Origin: Sulfurospirillum_A sp029027265
GTDB taxonomy: Bacteria; Campylobacterota; Campylobacteria; Campylobacterales; Sulfurospirillaceae
DNA: 64,000 nucleotides
Reading direction: 5' to 3'
Assembly: GCA_029027265.1 (NCBI GenBank)
Contig: CP093061.1
Coordinates: 2,790,001 to 2,854,000 of the forward strand
Shown: piece by piece, positions 51,096 to 59,007 of the stretch
Numbering within the stretch: position 1 is the first letter of the stretch
Layout of the letters: every line of letters starts with the position of its first letter
Made by a program: the position numbers and the translations under genes
The notes under the pieces: generated by a model
Databases searched by the model: none
Told to the model about the DNA's origin: nothing
The model's input: only the letters and a program-made list of their open reading frames with translations

Positions 51096-52229
51096 TTATA
51101 TTTGACCAAATGGCCAGTTTTCTTTGATGGTGTGAATAGGCATTTTGCCTAAAACTTGCAGTGCAAATTCATAATCTTTTTGATTTAGACTATTGAGTGC
51201 ATTTGCTCTTAATATATTTTGCAGTGATTTACCAAACATTGGAGGATCCAACATTTTTCCTTCAAACCTAATTGCACCACCCAAAAGAGCCTCTGCATCG
51301 ATAGCCGCTTTTAAAATGTTCACATCTTTTTGCACTTCTAGTGGAGAAGGAGTGAAAGCCACTTTACAGATGTTAATATGATTTGGAGTTATAACTTGTT
51401 TTCCTGTCAGTCCCATGGCCGTTTCTCTTTTAGCATGAGCGTAAACATGTTTGCTTGCATCATCACCGTGTAAATCTAGCCACCTTCTAATGTCTTTTTT
51501 CTCAACACAGCTATCTGGTAAAGAGTGAGGAGTAAGTAAAACTTCAACACCACCAATAACTCCTTTTCCTTGAATTCTTGCTTCCATGGTAAGAATATTG
51601 AAGAAAGTCTCAAGTTCATCTATCCAACCCTCTGGAGTAATCTTGTAAGCCATTGCTTTTGAAAAGTCATGAATTCCAAAAACAACATGTTTAACAGTTG
51701 AATAGCTCATAAGCTTATCTGCAATTTTAAGTGACTTTGGATGCTCTATAATAGGTTGAATAGTAATGCTACTACCAATAGAAACTAACCAAGAGGACAA
51801 ATCTCTTATCTCAGCATCCCCATAAACCTCTCCCGCTTTTGCTAAAACAATTACATCTATATGCTCATGTATTTGTTTTATCATTTTCAAGTCTTCTTCA
51901 TATTCATCAGTTCTAAAAGGATTAATTCTAATAGCAATTTGAAAATCACGTTCAGGGAACTTTGGTAACTCTTCACTCAACAAAGCTCTTGACATTTCTT
52001 TCATGCGACAACCATCTTCTAGGTCAAAAAGCAAGGTATGTGCTTTTGTTTTATACGCATGTTTTTGCAGTCTAAATTTAGCCTGTTCTAGTGTTTCATA
52101 AGTACCATCAAGTGGATTAAACTTTATGGGTGGATAATATATTTGGATTCCAGGCCAATGTCCACCAAGCACTGGTGTCAAGTCATCATTTGCAGTTAAA
52201 TTTGACAAGTCCATAAAAGATGTAGCCAT
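51096..52229 (-). CDS. CitE/malate-synthase-like HpcH/HpaI aldolase
   Basis: 377 residues, longer than CitE. F-D-L-E-D-G-C-R (about 72-79), the Arg in A-I-R-I-N-P-F, the Glu in P-I-I-E-H-P-K-S-L and the Asp in F-G-I-H-D-F-S-K-A are conserved metal and substrate residues. It cleaves or condenses a beta-hydroxyacyl-CoA of unknown structure. First gene of the operon; its start is about 250 bases from the divergent IclR-type regulator. The following CoA synthetase gene begins inside its end. Confidence 0.8.
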   Translation of the reverse strand: MATSFMDLSNLTANDDLTPVLGGHWPGIQIYYPPIKFNPLDGTYETLEQAKFRLQKHAYKTKAHTLLFDLEDGCRMKEMSRALLSEELPKFPERDFQIAIRINPFRTDEYEEDLKMIKQIHEHIDVIVLAKAGEVYGDAEIRDLSSWLVSIGSSITIQPIIEHPKSLKIADKLMSYSTVKHVVFGIHDFSKAMAYKITPEGWIDELETFFNILTMEARIQGKGVIGGVEVLLTPHSLPDSCVEKKDIRRWLDLHGDDASKHVYAHAKRETAMGLTGKQVITPNHINICKVAFTPSPLEVQKDVNILKAAIDAEALLGGAIRFEGKMLDPPMFGKSLQNILRANALNSLNQKDYEFALQVLGKMPIHTIKENWPFGQI

Positions 52230-52353
52230 GTTTTTTTCCTTTATTATTCATTTGATATAGTATTAATCCATATAAAAAATAAATTAAAATATAACTATTA
52301 ATTATAAAAATATCTTTTATATATTTTTAATAATCCTTATTAAGACTGGTATG

Positions 52354-52378
52354 TAGAGGTTTTTCTTTACATGTAAAA
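52354..52378. other. TACATGTA-centred inverted repeat
   Basis: GGTTTTT and AAAAACC flank a central TACATGTA, forming an inverted repeat in the intergenic space between the aldolase operon and the IclR gene. It lies upstream of both divergent genes, where it may influence both. Confidence 0.4.
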
Positions 52379-52397
52379 ACCATAGTTTTGTATAGTG

Positions 52398-52411
52398 AGA
52401 AAATATTTTCT
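52398..52411. promoter_or_regulatory. Candidate IclR operator palindrome
   Basis: AGAAAATATTTTCT is a perfect 14-bp palindrome about 70 bases before the IclR start and 170 bases from the operon start. IclR regulators bind such short AT-rich palindromes between their gene and the divergent target. No other copy occurs in that gap, but the same AAATATTTTCT string is in the hairpin near 45955 and 46034. Confidence 0.5.
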
Positions 52412-52478
52412 AATCATCTTGTATTCTAAAATAAAATATTCGCTATAATTTACAATAAGTAACAAAAATTGGAAAAAT

Positions 52479-53192
52479 ATGAATCAAAGCAAATCACTTA
52501 CTAAAGGACTATCTATATTAAAAGAGGTAATTTTAAGTAAAAAACCTTTGACGGCTAATATGCTTTGTAACACACTGAATATTGACAAAAGCACCATGTC
52601 AAGACTTTTAACTGCTTTGATAAACGAAAATTTTATTGAGTATGTTGAAAATAGCAAAGAGATTATCTTAAGTGATTTGGTTAGAACAATTACCCAAAAA
52701 GATGATAGAGAAAAAATTATCCGAAAAACACAAGGTTTACTCGATGAAATATTTTATATTACAAATGAAGCTTCATACATAGGCATATTAGATAACAAAT
52801 CAGTTCTGTACCTAAACCAAGTAGATAAATCTAACAGAGTACTTAAAACAAGAAACTCCATCGGTTTTCATGCTCCTTTACACACAAATGGTTTTGGGAA
52901 AATTTTACTAGCTTTTGAAGATATTGACCTCTCTTCTTTAGAGTTAAAAAAATATACAAGTAACACTACTACAAGCGTAACTAAATTGCAAAAAGAGATT
53001 GATTTAATAAAAGAACGAGGATATGCCATAGGTAATGAAGAGCATGAATTTGGACTTAAATCTCTAGGAATTGCATACTTTAACAATAAAAATGAATTTA
53101 TAGGAGCCATAGGCATCTCAGGCTTATCTGCTAGATTAGATGAAGGTATTTTGCATCAATATGGACAAAAAATATTTAAGCTTCTAAACTAA
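52479..53192 (+). CDS. IclR-family transcriptional regulator
   Basis: 237 residues. N-terminal winged helix (about 5-65: G-L-S-I-L-K-E-V and S-T-M-S-R-L-L-T-A-L) and C-terminal effector-binding domain (about 80-237) with H-T-N-G-F-G-K-I and G-Y-A-I-G-N-E-E-H-E-F-G-L-K-S-L-G-I-A. It should bind a small organic acid and control the divergent aldolase operon; members of the family commonly regulate glyoxylate and dicarboxylate genes, consistent with that neighbour. Also directly precedes the leuC-like gene by about 100 bases. Confidence 0.9.
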   Translation: MNQSKSLTKGLSILKEVILSKKPLTANMLCNTLNIDKSTMSRLLTALINENFIEYVENSKEIILSDLVRTITQKDDREKIIRKTQGLLDEIFYITNEASYIGILDNKSVLYLNQVDKSNRVLKTRNSIGFHAPLHTNGFGKILLAFEDIDLSSLELKKYTSNTTTSVTKLQKEIDLIKERGYAIGNEEHEFGLKSLGIAYFNNKNEFIGAIGISGLSARLDEGILHQYGQKIFKLLN

Positions 53193-53295
53193 TATTTTCT
53201 AACACATTCTTTACATTAATTTGTGTTTAAATAATAAGACAAAATAAGTTTCTTAGCTTTATTTTGCTAATATAAAAACAAAAAAGGCTATTAAT

Positions 53296-54555
53296 ATGGG
53301 TCAAACTATCACAGAAAAAATTTTTAGTGACCATGTCGGTCGAAAAGTTAAAGCTGGTGAAATTATAGAATGTAACATAGACATGGTCATAGGCAATGAC
53401 ATCACAACTCCAATAAGTATCAAAGCATTTGAAGACAGTGGAATTAAAAAACTAGCAAATCCAGATGGTTTTTCAATAGTGATGGACCATTTCATACCTG
53501 CAAAAGATATAGCAAGTGCAAACCAAGCAAAAATTAGTCGTGATTTTGCTTATAAACATGACTTAAAACACTTTTTTGACGAAAAAGATATGGGGATAGA
53601 ACATGCCCTTTTACCTGAAAAAGGTTTAGTAGTTCCAGGCGATGTTATCATTGGTGCTGACAGCCATACATGTACTCACGGAGCTCTAGGCGCTTTTGCA
53701 ACTGGAATGGGAAGTACTGACCTTTCATATGCCATGATTACTGGTGGAAACTGGTTTAAAGTTCCTGAAGCAATAAAAGTTATTTTTAGCGGGAAACCTG
53801 GAAAGCACATTTATGGTAAAGACCTTATACTTGAAGTCATCCGCCTTATTGGTGTTGATGGTGCACTTTACAGAACTATAGAGTTCACTGGTGATACAAT
53901 CGCTCATCTTAACATGTCAGATAGATTTTCGCTTTGTAACATGGCTATTGAAGCTGGTGCAAAAAATGGTATCGTTGCAGTTGATGACATAACAAGAGAA
54001 TTTTTAGCTGACAAAACTTTAGCACGTGAACCAAAAGAGTTCTACTCTGATGAAGATGCAACTTATATACAAACCCTTCATATAGATGTAGCTGCACTTG
54101 AACCTGTCATTGCTTACCCTCATCTTCCATCAAATGGAAAACCAGTATCTCAAGCCGTAGCCGATAACTTAGAGCTTGACCAAGTATTTATCGGAAGCTG
54201 TACCAATGGACGTATAGAAGATTTGAGAATGGCAGCTAAGATTTTAGACGGTAAAAGAGTAGCAAGAAAAACAAGACTTATCATAACTCCAGCTACTCAA
54301 AAAATTTCTCTACAAGCGGGAAAAGAAGGTTTAGTTGAAATCTTCATCAATGCAGGAGCAGTTTTTTCAAACCCAACATGTGGAGCATGCCTTGGCGGAT
54401 ACATGGGAATTCTTGGTCGTGGCGAAAGATGTGTAGCAACAACAAACAGAAACTTTGTAGGTCGCATGGGTGACAGAAGTAGTGAAATTTACTTGGCAAA
54501 CTCAGCAGTAGCAGCTGCGAGTGCAATTGCTGGAAAAATAGTAGACCCTCGCTGA
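53296..54555 (+). CDS. leuC: 3-isopropylmalate dehydratase large subunit / homoaconitase type
   Basis: 419 residues, aconitase superfamily. The 4Fe-4S cysteines are in I-G-S-C-T-N-G-R and N-P-T-C-G-A-C-L-G-G, and S-H-T-C-T-H-G-A-L-G is the substrate loop. The short LeuC form used in Campylobacterota and archaea isomerises 2-isopropylmalate with LeuD. No leuD is next to it here; instead it stands beside the IclR gene, so assignment to leucine synthesis versus another C5/C6 acid is likely but not certain. TACATGTA occurs inside its active-site coding stretch. Confidence 0.88.
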   Translation: MGQTITEKIFSDHVGRKVKAGEIIECNIDMVIGNDITTPISIKAFEDSGIKKLANPDGFSIVMDHFIPAKDIASANQAKISRDFAYKHDLKHFFDEKDMGIEHALLPEKGLVVPGDVIIGADSHTCTHGALGAFATGMGSTDLSYAMITGGNWFKVPEAIKVIFSGKPGKHIYGKDLILEVIRLIGVDGALYRTIEFTGDTIAHLNMSDRFSLCNMAIEAGAKNGIVAVDDITREFLADKTLAREPKEFYSDEDATYIQTLHIDVAALEPVIAYPHLPSNGKPVSQAVADNLELDQVFIGSCTNGRIEDLRMAAKILDGKRVARKTRLIITPATQKISLQAGKEGLVEIFINAGAVFSNPTCGACLGGYMGILGRGERCVATTNRNFVGRMGDRSSEIYLANSAVAAASAIAGKIVDPR

Positions 54556-54556
54556 G

Positions 54557-55117
54557 ATGTTAAACTTACCTTGTGTAATAGTAGCAGGTGGCAAAAGTTC
54601 ACGTATGGGAAGCGACAAGTCGTTGCTCCCTTTTGGTTCATCTCAAACTCTAACACAATACCAACTTAACAAGCACAAAAACAACTTCAACTCTTTACAT
54701 GTAAGCTGTAAAACTAAAGATAAATTTGGCTTTGAAGCAAACTTCATAGAAGATACTAAAGAGTTTGATGAATACTCACCTCTCATAGCACTCTATAGCA
54801 TACTTAAAAAGTTTGACACTCCTGCTTGTATACTTAGTGTTGATACTCCTTTTGTGACTTTAGAAGTTTATGAAAAACTCTTTACATGTAAAGGTGATTT
54901 TGATATAATAATAGCTCGCTCGCCTTATGGCTCACATCAACTTTGTGCTATCTACTCTCCTTCTATTTTGCCAGTTCTAAAAGAACAAATAGAAGCAAAT
55001 AATCATAAAATAAGAAGTATGTTAGACAAAGTTAAAACAAAATATATTGACTTTAATGATGATGCAATTTTTACAAACCTTAACAAACCAGAAGATTATG
55101 AAAAGGCAAACAAATGA
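54557..55117 (+). CDS. mobA: Molybdenum cofactor guanylyltransferase
   Basis: 186 residues. V-I-V-A-G-G-K-S-S-R-M-G-S-D-K-S-L-L-P-F-G (about 8-27) is the nucleotide-binding signature of MobA, which joins GMP to molybdopterin. S-V-D-T-P-F-V (about 96-102) gives the metal-binding Asp. Starts one base after the leuC stop codon and overlaps the next gene by four bases, so it is probably in an operon with both. Confidence 0.88.
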   Translation: MLNLPCVIVAGGKSSRMGSDKSLLPFGSSQTLTQYQLNKHKNNFNSLHVSCKTKDKFGFEANFIEDTKEFDEYSPLIALYSILKKFDTPACILSVDTPFVTLEVYEKLFTCKGDFDIIIARSPYGSHQLCAIYSPSILPVLKEQIEANNHKIRSMLDKVKTKYIDFNDDAIFTNLNKPEDYEKANK

Positions 55118-56268
55118 TAGACAAACTAACAAATATTCCATCTGTAGAAACACTAAATGAAACGCTAAAGGGTTTTAGTCATCCAAAACTTATGCTTATT
55201 GACTTAAAAGATTTTCAGGCAATAAATCTAAAATACTCTGATGAAGCTGGAGATTTTGTACTTTGTGAATTTGCAAAAAAGTTAGAAAAATTTGCTCAAA
55301 CTAATGAGATGAAAGCTTTTAGAGTAGAAGATGATGAGTTTGGTCTTGCAAAAGATATACCTTTTGATTTAAGTGTTATGGAAAAGCTTGTATACACAGT
55401 TACTGATTTTATAAAAAATCAAAACTATATTTTTAATGAACACCATATTAATATTGATGCACATATAGGTCTGTGTTTAGACCAAAACAATCTACTAAAA
55501 AAAGCAAAAAAGGCACTAAAGGTTGCGCAACAAGAGGATCAACCATTTGTTGCATACTCAGAATTTGTTAATAGGCTTTTAGAAGAAAGTGCTGAAAAAA
55601 TATGTGATTTACTTCAAAAATCAGTTGCTATGGGAACAGTTACCCCTTTCTTTCAGAAAGTTATAGATTTAGATAGAAACAATGTTTATCAAGAAGTGCT
55701 TATACGTATAATAACAAATGATTCAGTAGAATCTCCAAAACTCTTTTTAAATATCGCGAAAAAGAGAGGTTTTTACAATCAAACCATAGAACAACTAGTA
55801 GAAAAAGTAGTAGATATAAAAGAGCAAAAAGCTATAAATATATCTTGCGAAGACTTATATAATGAAAAATTATATCCACTCTATATAGATAACTTCAAAA
55901 ATTCCAATACAATCTTTGAAATACAAAACGATGAATTTTTACAAGATGAAAAAGCCAAATCAAAAATAGACAGCTTAAAAGACAATGGCATAAAAATATG
56001 CCTTGACAATGTAAGCAATGTAGCAGATATAGAAACATTTAATCCTGCTTTTGTAAAAGTTAAAGGCACTCTTATAAGACTACTTCACATTGACCAAAAT
56101 GCAATCTCTACATGTAAAGAAATTATCTCTACATGTAAAAAGCTAAACATAAAAAGCATAGCTTCACACATAAACGCTCAAGCCACTTTTGATGAGGCAA
56201 AAAAACTTGGGTTTGACTATTATCAAGGCTTTTTTTTAGGTGAACCTACTTCTACTTTTGAGGGCTAG
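55114..56268 (+). CDS. Degenerate GGDEF/EAL-domain protein
   Basis: 384 residues with no membrane segment. Residues about 1-150 align with a GGDEF domain but the signature is V-E-D-D-E-F, and residues about 165-384 align with an EAL domain where E-A-L is E-V-L and most metal ligands are absent, although C-L-D-N-V-S and Y-Y-Q-G-F-F-L-G-E-P remain recognisable. It is probably not catalytic and may be a c-di-GMP binding or partner-binding protein. Overlaps mobA by four bases. Confidence 0.8.
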   Translation: MIDKLTNIPSVETLNETLKGFSHPKLMLIDLKDFQAINLKYSDEAGDFVLCEFAKKLEKFAQTNEMKAFRVEDDEFGLAKDIPFDLSVMEKLVYTVTDFIKNQNYIFNEHHINIDAHIGLCLDQNNLLKKAKKALKVAQQEDQPFVAYSEFVNRLLEESAEKICDLLQKSVAMGTVTPFFQKVIDLDRNNVYQEVLIRIITNDSVESPKLFLNIAKKRGFYNQTIEQLVEKVVDIKEQKAINISCEDLYNEKLYPLYIDNFKNSNTIFEIQNDEFLQDEKAKSKIDSLKDNGIKICLDNVSNVADIETFNPAFVKVKGTLIRLLHIDQNAISTCKEIISTCKKLNIKSIASHINAQATFDEAKKLGFDYYQGFFLGEPTSTFEG

Positions 56269-56326
56269 ATAGAATTACTATTGTTTTAAAATATAGAAAT
56301 TTCAAGAGTAGAAATTATTGAAAATA

Positions 56327-56533
56327 ATGAACAAAATCATTTACTTATTTATAATACTGATTTTAGTTAATATATTTAATCATGATTATACTAGCTTATT
56401 ACAAAATACAGTTTTTATATGTTCTATATTATTTATACGTTTCATTATAAATACTTTTGTTAAGTGGGTTAAAAAAGAATATCCTGATGTTAAGTTTCTC
56501 ACTTTAAAAAACATAATTATACAGAAGAAATAA
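56327..56533 (+). CDS. Small two-segment membrane protein
   Basis: 68 residues from the ATG at 56327 (the frame also has a TTG at 56318). Two membrane helices (about 4-18 and 25-43) and a basic tail. No family. Precedes the histidine-kinase-like ATPase gene by about 110 bases. Confidence 0.45.
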   Translation: MNKIIYLFIILILVNIFNHDYTSLLQNTVFICSILFIRFIINTFVKWVKKEYPDVKFLTLKNIIIQKK

Positions 56534-56643
56534 AAATGGAAATACGATTTTTATCAATTAAGAAAATCAAGATTTGATAAATACTTGTCTTTATTCAAAG
56601 TTTTTTCTACTATAATCATGTATAAAATTAAAAAGGTAAAAAA

Positions 56644-57399
56644 TTGCAGGTGACAATAAATAACATAGAAAAATATATAAATCTTTTTGATGATGATAAT
56701 AATGAATTTAATGACTTTACCTGGGCTGAACCAATTTTTGTTGCGATGATAAGAGCATATCAAAACGATAATGAAATCGATATACAGACTAACAATACTT
56801 ATATAAAACAAATGATTTCATCAGAACATGAAGCCAATAAATCTTTTAGTCCTATTGAAAACATTGAATCAAGAGCAGGACTTGAAACTATTTTCAAACA
56901 CATAGGAGATATTATGCTAAAAAATTTCACTGATTTATCTCCAGTAGATACAAAAGATTTAAAAGAATATTTACAATATCTTTTTTTAGAATTAATGAAT
57001 AATGTTGCTGACCATTCACATTCCCCAGTTGGTGGATATACAATGGCTCAATATTTTCCTTCTAACAAAAAAGTACAATTTGTTGTAGTTGATAGAGGAG
57101 TAGGTTTTTTAGAAAATATGCTTTTGAAATATAAAGATATTGCAAATGAAGAAGAAGCAATTGAAGCAGCTTTAGAAAAGGGTATAACTTCTACAAGAGC
57201 AAAAATGTATGGTCAAGAAAGAAATGCGGGTTATGGACTATTCGCAATGTTTGAAATATTAAAAATGACAGGTGGTAAGTTTGTAATTATTTCAAATGAC
57301 ACACTAATAAGATATTATAATAAAAAGTTTACAGCAAAAAATTATCTGTGGCATGGAAAGGTGTTGTTGTCGCATTTGAATTTAAAGAAGCAAATATAA
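56644..57399 (+). CDS. HATPase-domain protein (histidine-kinase-like), frameshifted near its end
   Basis: The visible frame gives 251 residues. N-box E-L-M-N-N-V-A-D-H-S, then V-V-V-D-R-G-V-G-F, and G-Y-G-L-F-A-M-F are GHKL ATPase motifs. At about 57355 the -1 frame (W-K-G-V-V-V-A-F-E-F-K-E-A) gives the expected final strand and runs on to 57476, ending D-E-D-F-Y. So a single-base shift has probably cut the native protein of about 277 residues. Its stop would overlap the STAS-like gene by two bases in convergent orientation. Together they look like a serine-kinase/anti-sigma type switch. Confidence 0.75.
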   Translation: MQVTINNIEKYINLFDDDNNEFNDFTWAEPIFVAMIRAYQNDNEIDIQTNNTYIKQMISSEHEANKSFSPIENIESRAGLETIFKHIGDIMLKNFTDLSPVDTKDLKEYLQYLFLELMNNVADHSHSPVGGYTMAQYFPSNKKVQFVVVDRGVGFLENMLLKYKDIANEEEAIEAALEKGITSTRAKMYGQERNAGYGLFAMFEILKMTGGKFVIISNDTLIRYYNKKFTAKNYLWHGKVLLSHLNLKKQI

Positions 57400-57472
57400 A
57401 TCATGATATGGATTATTTTAAGAGAAATTATTTATGGAGTGAAATATCAGAAGTAGAAGATGAAGACTTCTA

Positions 57473-57769
57473 CTAAGCTGATTTTTCTTTAGAATACATA
57501 ATAACGAAATTTTTTGTATCTTTAATTCCTTGAGTTGCATTAACTAATTTAATTTTTTGTCTAATATAGCCAATCCCAAAAGAACGTATAAATATACCAA
57601 AAAACTCATCAATAAAAGATTGAGTTACTTGGTCTACACCTGCGAAGTCCAAAGTGACTTCTTCTTTTTTGTCTAAAATTAGTTTTAATTTTTTTCTAAT
57701 AATTTCACCAGCACCTCTTGAGCCAATTATCTCAAAGCCGCCAGTCTCATTTTTTACGTTAATAACCAT
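57473..57769 (-). CDS. STAS-like (DUF4325) domain protein
   Basis: 98 residues from the ATG at 57769, eight bases after AAGG; the frame extends to 57802. The pattern V-T-L-D-F-A-G-V-D-Q-V-T-Q-S-F-I-D-E-F-F-G is diagnostic of DUF4325, a STAS-related domain usually encoded next to a GHKL ATPase. The pair may act as kinase and phosphorylated partner, controlling a further factor. Convergent with its partner here, which is unusual. Confidence 0.82.
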   Translation of the reverse strand: MVINVKNETGGFEIIGSRGAGEIIRKKLKLILDKKEEVTLDFAGVDQVTQSFIDEFFGIFIRSFGIGYIRQKIKLVNATQGIKDTKNFVIMYSKEKSA

Positions 57770-57802
57770 AACGATAATCCTTTTTTGTAAAGCACTCTGC
57801 AC

Positions 57803-58127
57803 TTAAAAAGAATGTAGCACCTTTTTTATTAGTTAGTATACCTATATTAAATTAATACTAAATTAATATTAAATTGATAACAAACTATTTATATATCGAC
57901 CGGAGTATATCAAAATTTTACTAATTTATTAATAAAGTAATTTTTACTTAAGAAAACTATCCATCAGGCTAGGAAATTAAAGGGGGACAAGCTAATTTTA
58001 GAAAATGGGATGTTAACATTATTAGTGATAAATATTTACATGTAAAAAATTAGTTTTTATTTTTAATTGGAATAATGCATATATGTGAGTAAAAGAGGCT
58101 TAAAGAAGAAAAAAAGCATGTACTACC
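57803..58127. other. AT-rich gap with short repeats and a mobile-element boundary remnant
   Basis: No gene. Three near-copies of TAAATTAATA lie at 57848-57877. From about 58020 the sequence resembles the 100 bases before the second selC repeat (compare GCATATATGTGAGTAAAAGAGG with the stretch starting GCATGTATGAAAGT at 61083), so it is probably the right end of another element now lost. Confidence 0.5.
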
Positions 58128-58199
58128 CACATACTTTAAACCCGATGTCTGAGCGGTTGACCGTTTAGAGGTAGGTTCGATTCCTACACCTTCTCGCCA
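58128..58199 (+). repeat. selC: 3' half of tRNA-Sec gene (selC), integration repeat, copy 1
   Basis: Reading from the anticodon loop (CTTTAAA, 58134-58140): long variable arm TCTGAGCGG (58148-58156), TTGA loop, CCGTTTAGA (58161-58169); T-arm GTAGG/TTCGATT/CCTAC (58171-58187); then eight acceptor bases ACCTTCTC, G73 and CCA (58188-58199). The nine-base-pair variable arm and eight-base acceptor strand are those of selenocysteine tRNA. The 5' half is absent, so it is not a functional tRNA. In this copy the middle anticodon base is T instead of C. Confidence 0.75.
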
Positions 58200-59004
58200 T
58201 TTTCCCTCACGCTCTTATCTTTCATTCTCTGATATCTTTTACGACATGAAAAGTCATAAAACTGTCCTTTATGTGTAATAATTCTTTTACAATCACACTT
58301 ACAATATTTTACACGCTGCAAAGTCACACTATTTGTATACAGGATAGTCACAGCTTTTGCTAAAACTCTTCCAATAGATAAAGGTACTCCATTGCCTACT
58401 GCTCTTTTTTTACCTTGAACATTAAAACTAGGTATATCGAAATCTTCATCTAATCCCTGAAGTTTGACAAGTTCTTTAAATGGTCTATCATCACTAGCTA
58501 ATGCACATGATTTTCTTTTTCTGTATGATCAGTCACAATTATTCTTTGTCCTGGATCAGTCACACCTCTTGAAATTTGAATATATTTATTTTCTTTATGT
58601 CCAAATTGGATATGACGTAATCTATTTACATCTTCATACCAAGATTGATTTATATCTATTCTTTGATAGGAATAACCATCTATTGTTATATTTGGTACAG
58701 TAGGTACATTTTCCAACAACCACCAAGTAGGTTGAGCTTCTTGAACTACTCGCTTAAATTCATTTAACATTTTTAAACCATAAGAGTTATTTAATCCTGG
58801 TCTGTCACGATTAGCTTTTGAAAAGTCTTGACATGGACTACCACCTATAATTCCATCAAATTTATTTAATGGTGCTGCAAAGTCACAGATATTATGATGA
58901 GCACCCAAGATTATATCTCCTGCACTTACTACACAATAGCCCTCATCTTTAAAAGCTTTGTCTAATAGTCCAATGCCACTAAAGAGAGATAAGATTAGTT
59001 TCAT
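58184..59004 (-). pseudogene. DNA cytosine-5 methyltransferase, frameshifted
   Basis: Starting at 59004, the frame has L-F-S-G-I-G (motif I), G-G-S-P-C-Q-D-F-S (motif IV, catalytic Cys) and L-L-E-N-V-P (motif VI). It stops at 58498, but from about 58517 the +1 frame continues with R-K-R-K-S-C-A-L-A-S and later G-N-G-V-P-L-S-I-G-R (motif X), then a C-x-C...C cysteine-rich tail, and stops inside the selC repeat. One base in an A-rich tract separates the two. No restriction gene is next to it. The target-recognition part between motifs VIII and IX is short. Confidence 0.8.
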
Positions 59005-59007
59005 TTT

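Noticed and set aside
57848..57877. TAAATTAATA repeats as plasmid iterons
   Set aside because: Only three imperfect AT-rich copies, with no Rep gene beside them on this side. Likely simple sequence.
58128..58199. tRNA-Ser gene
   Set aside because: The GTCTGAGCGGTTGA string looks like a tRNA-Ser D-arm, but it folds perfectly as a variable arm (TCTGAGCGG with CCGTTTAGA). The 5' acceptor is absent and the acceptor strand has eight bases, which fits the 3' half of tRNA-Sec.
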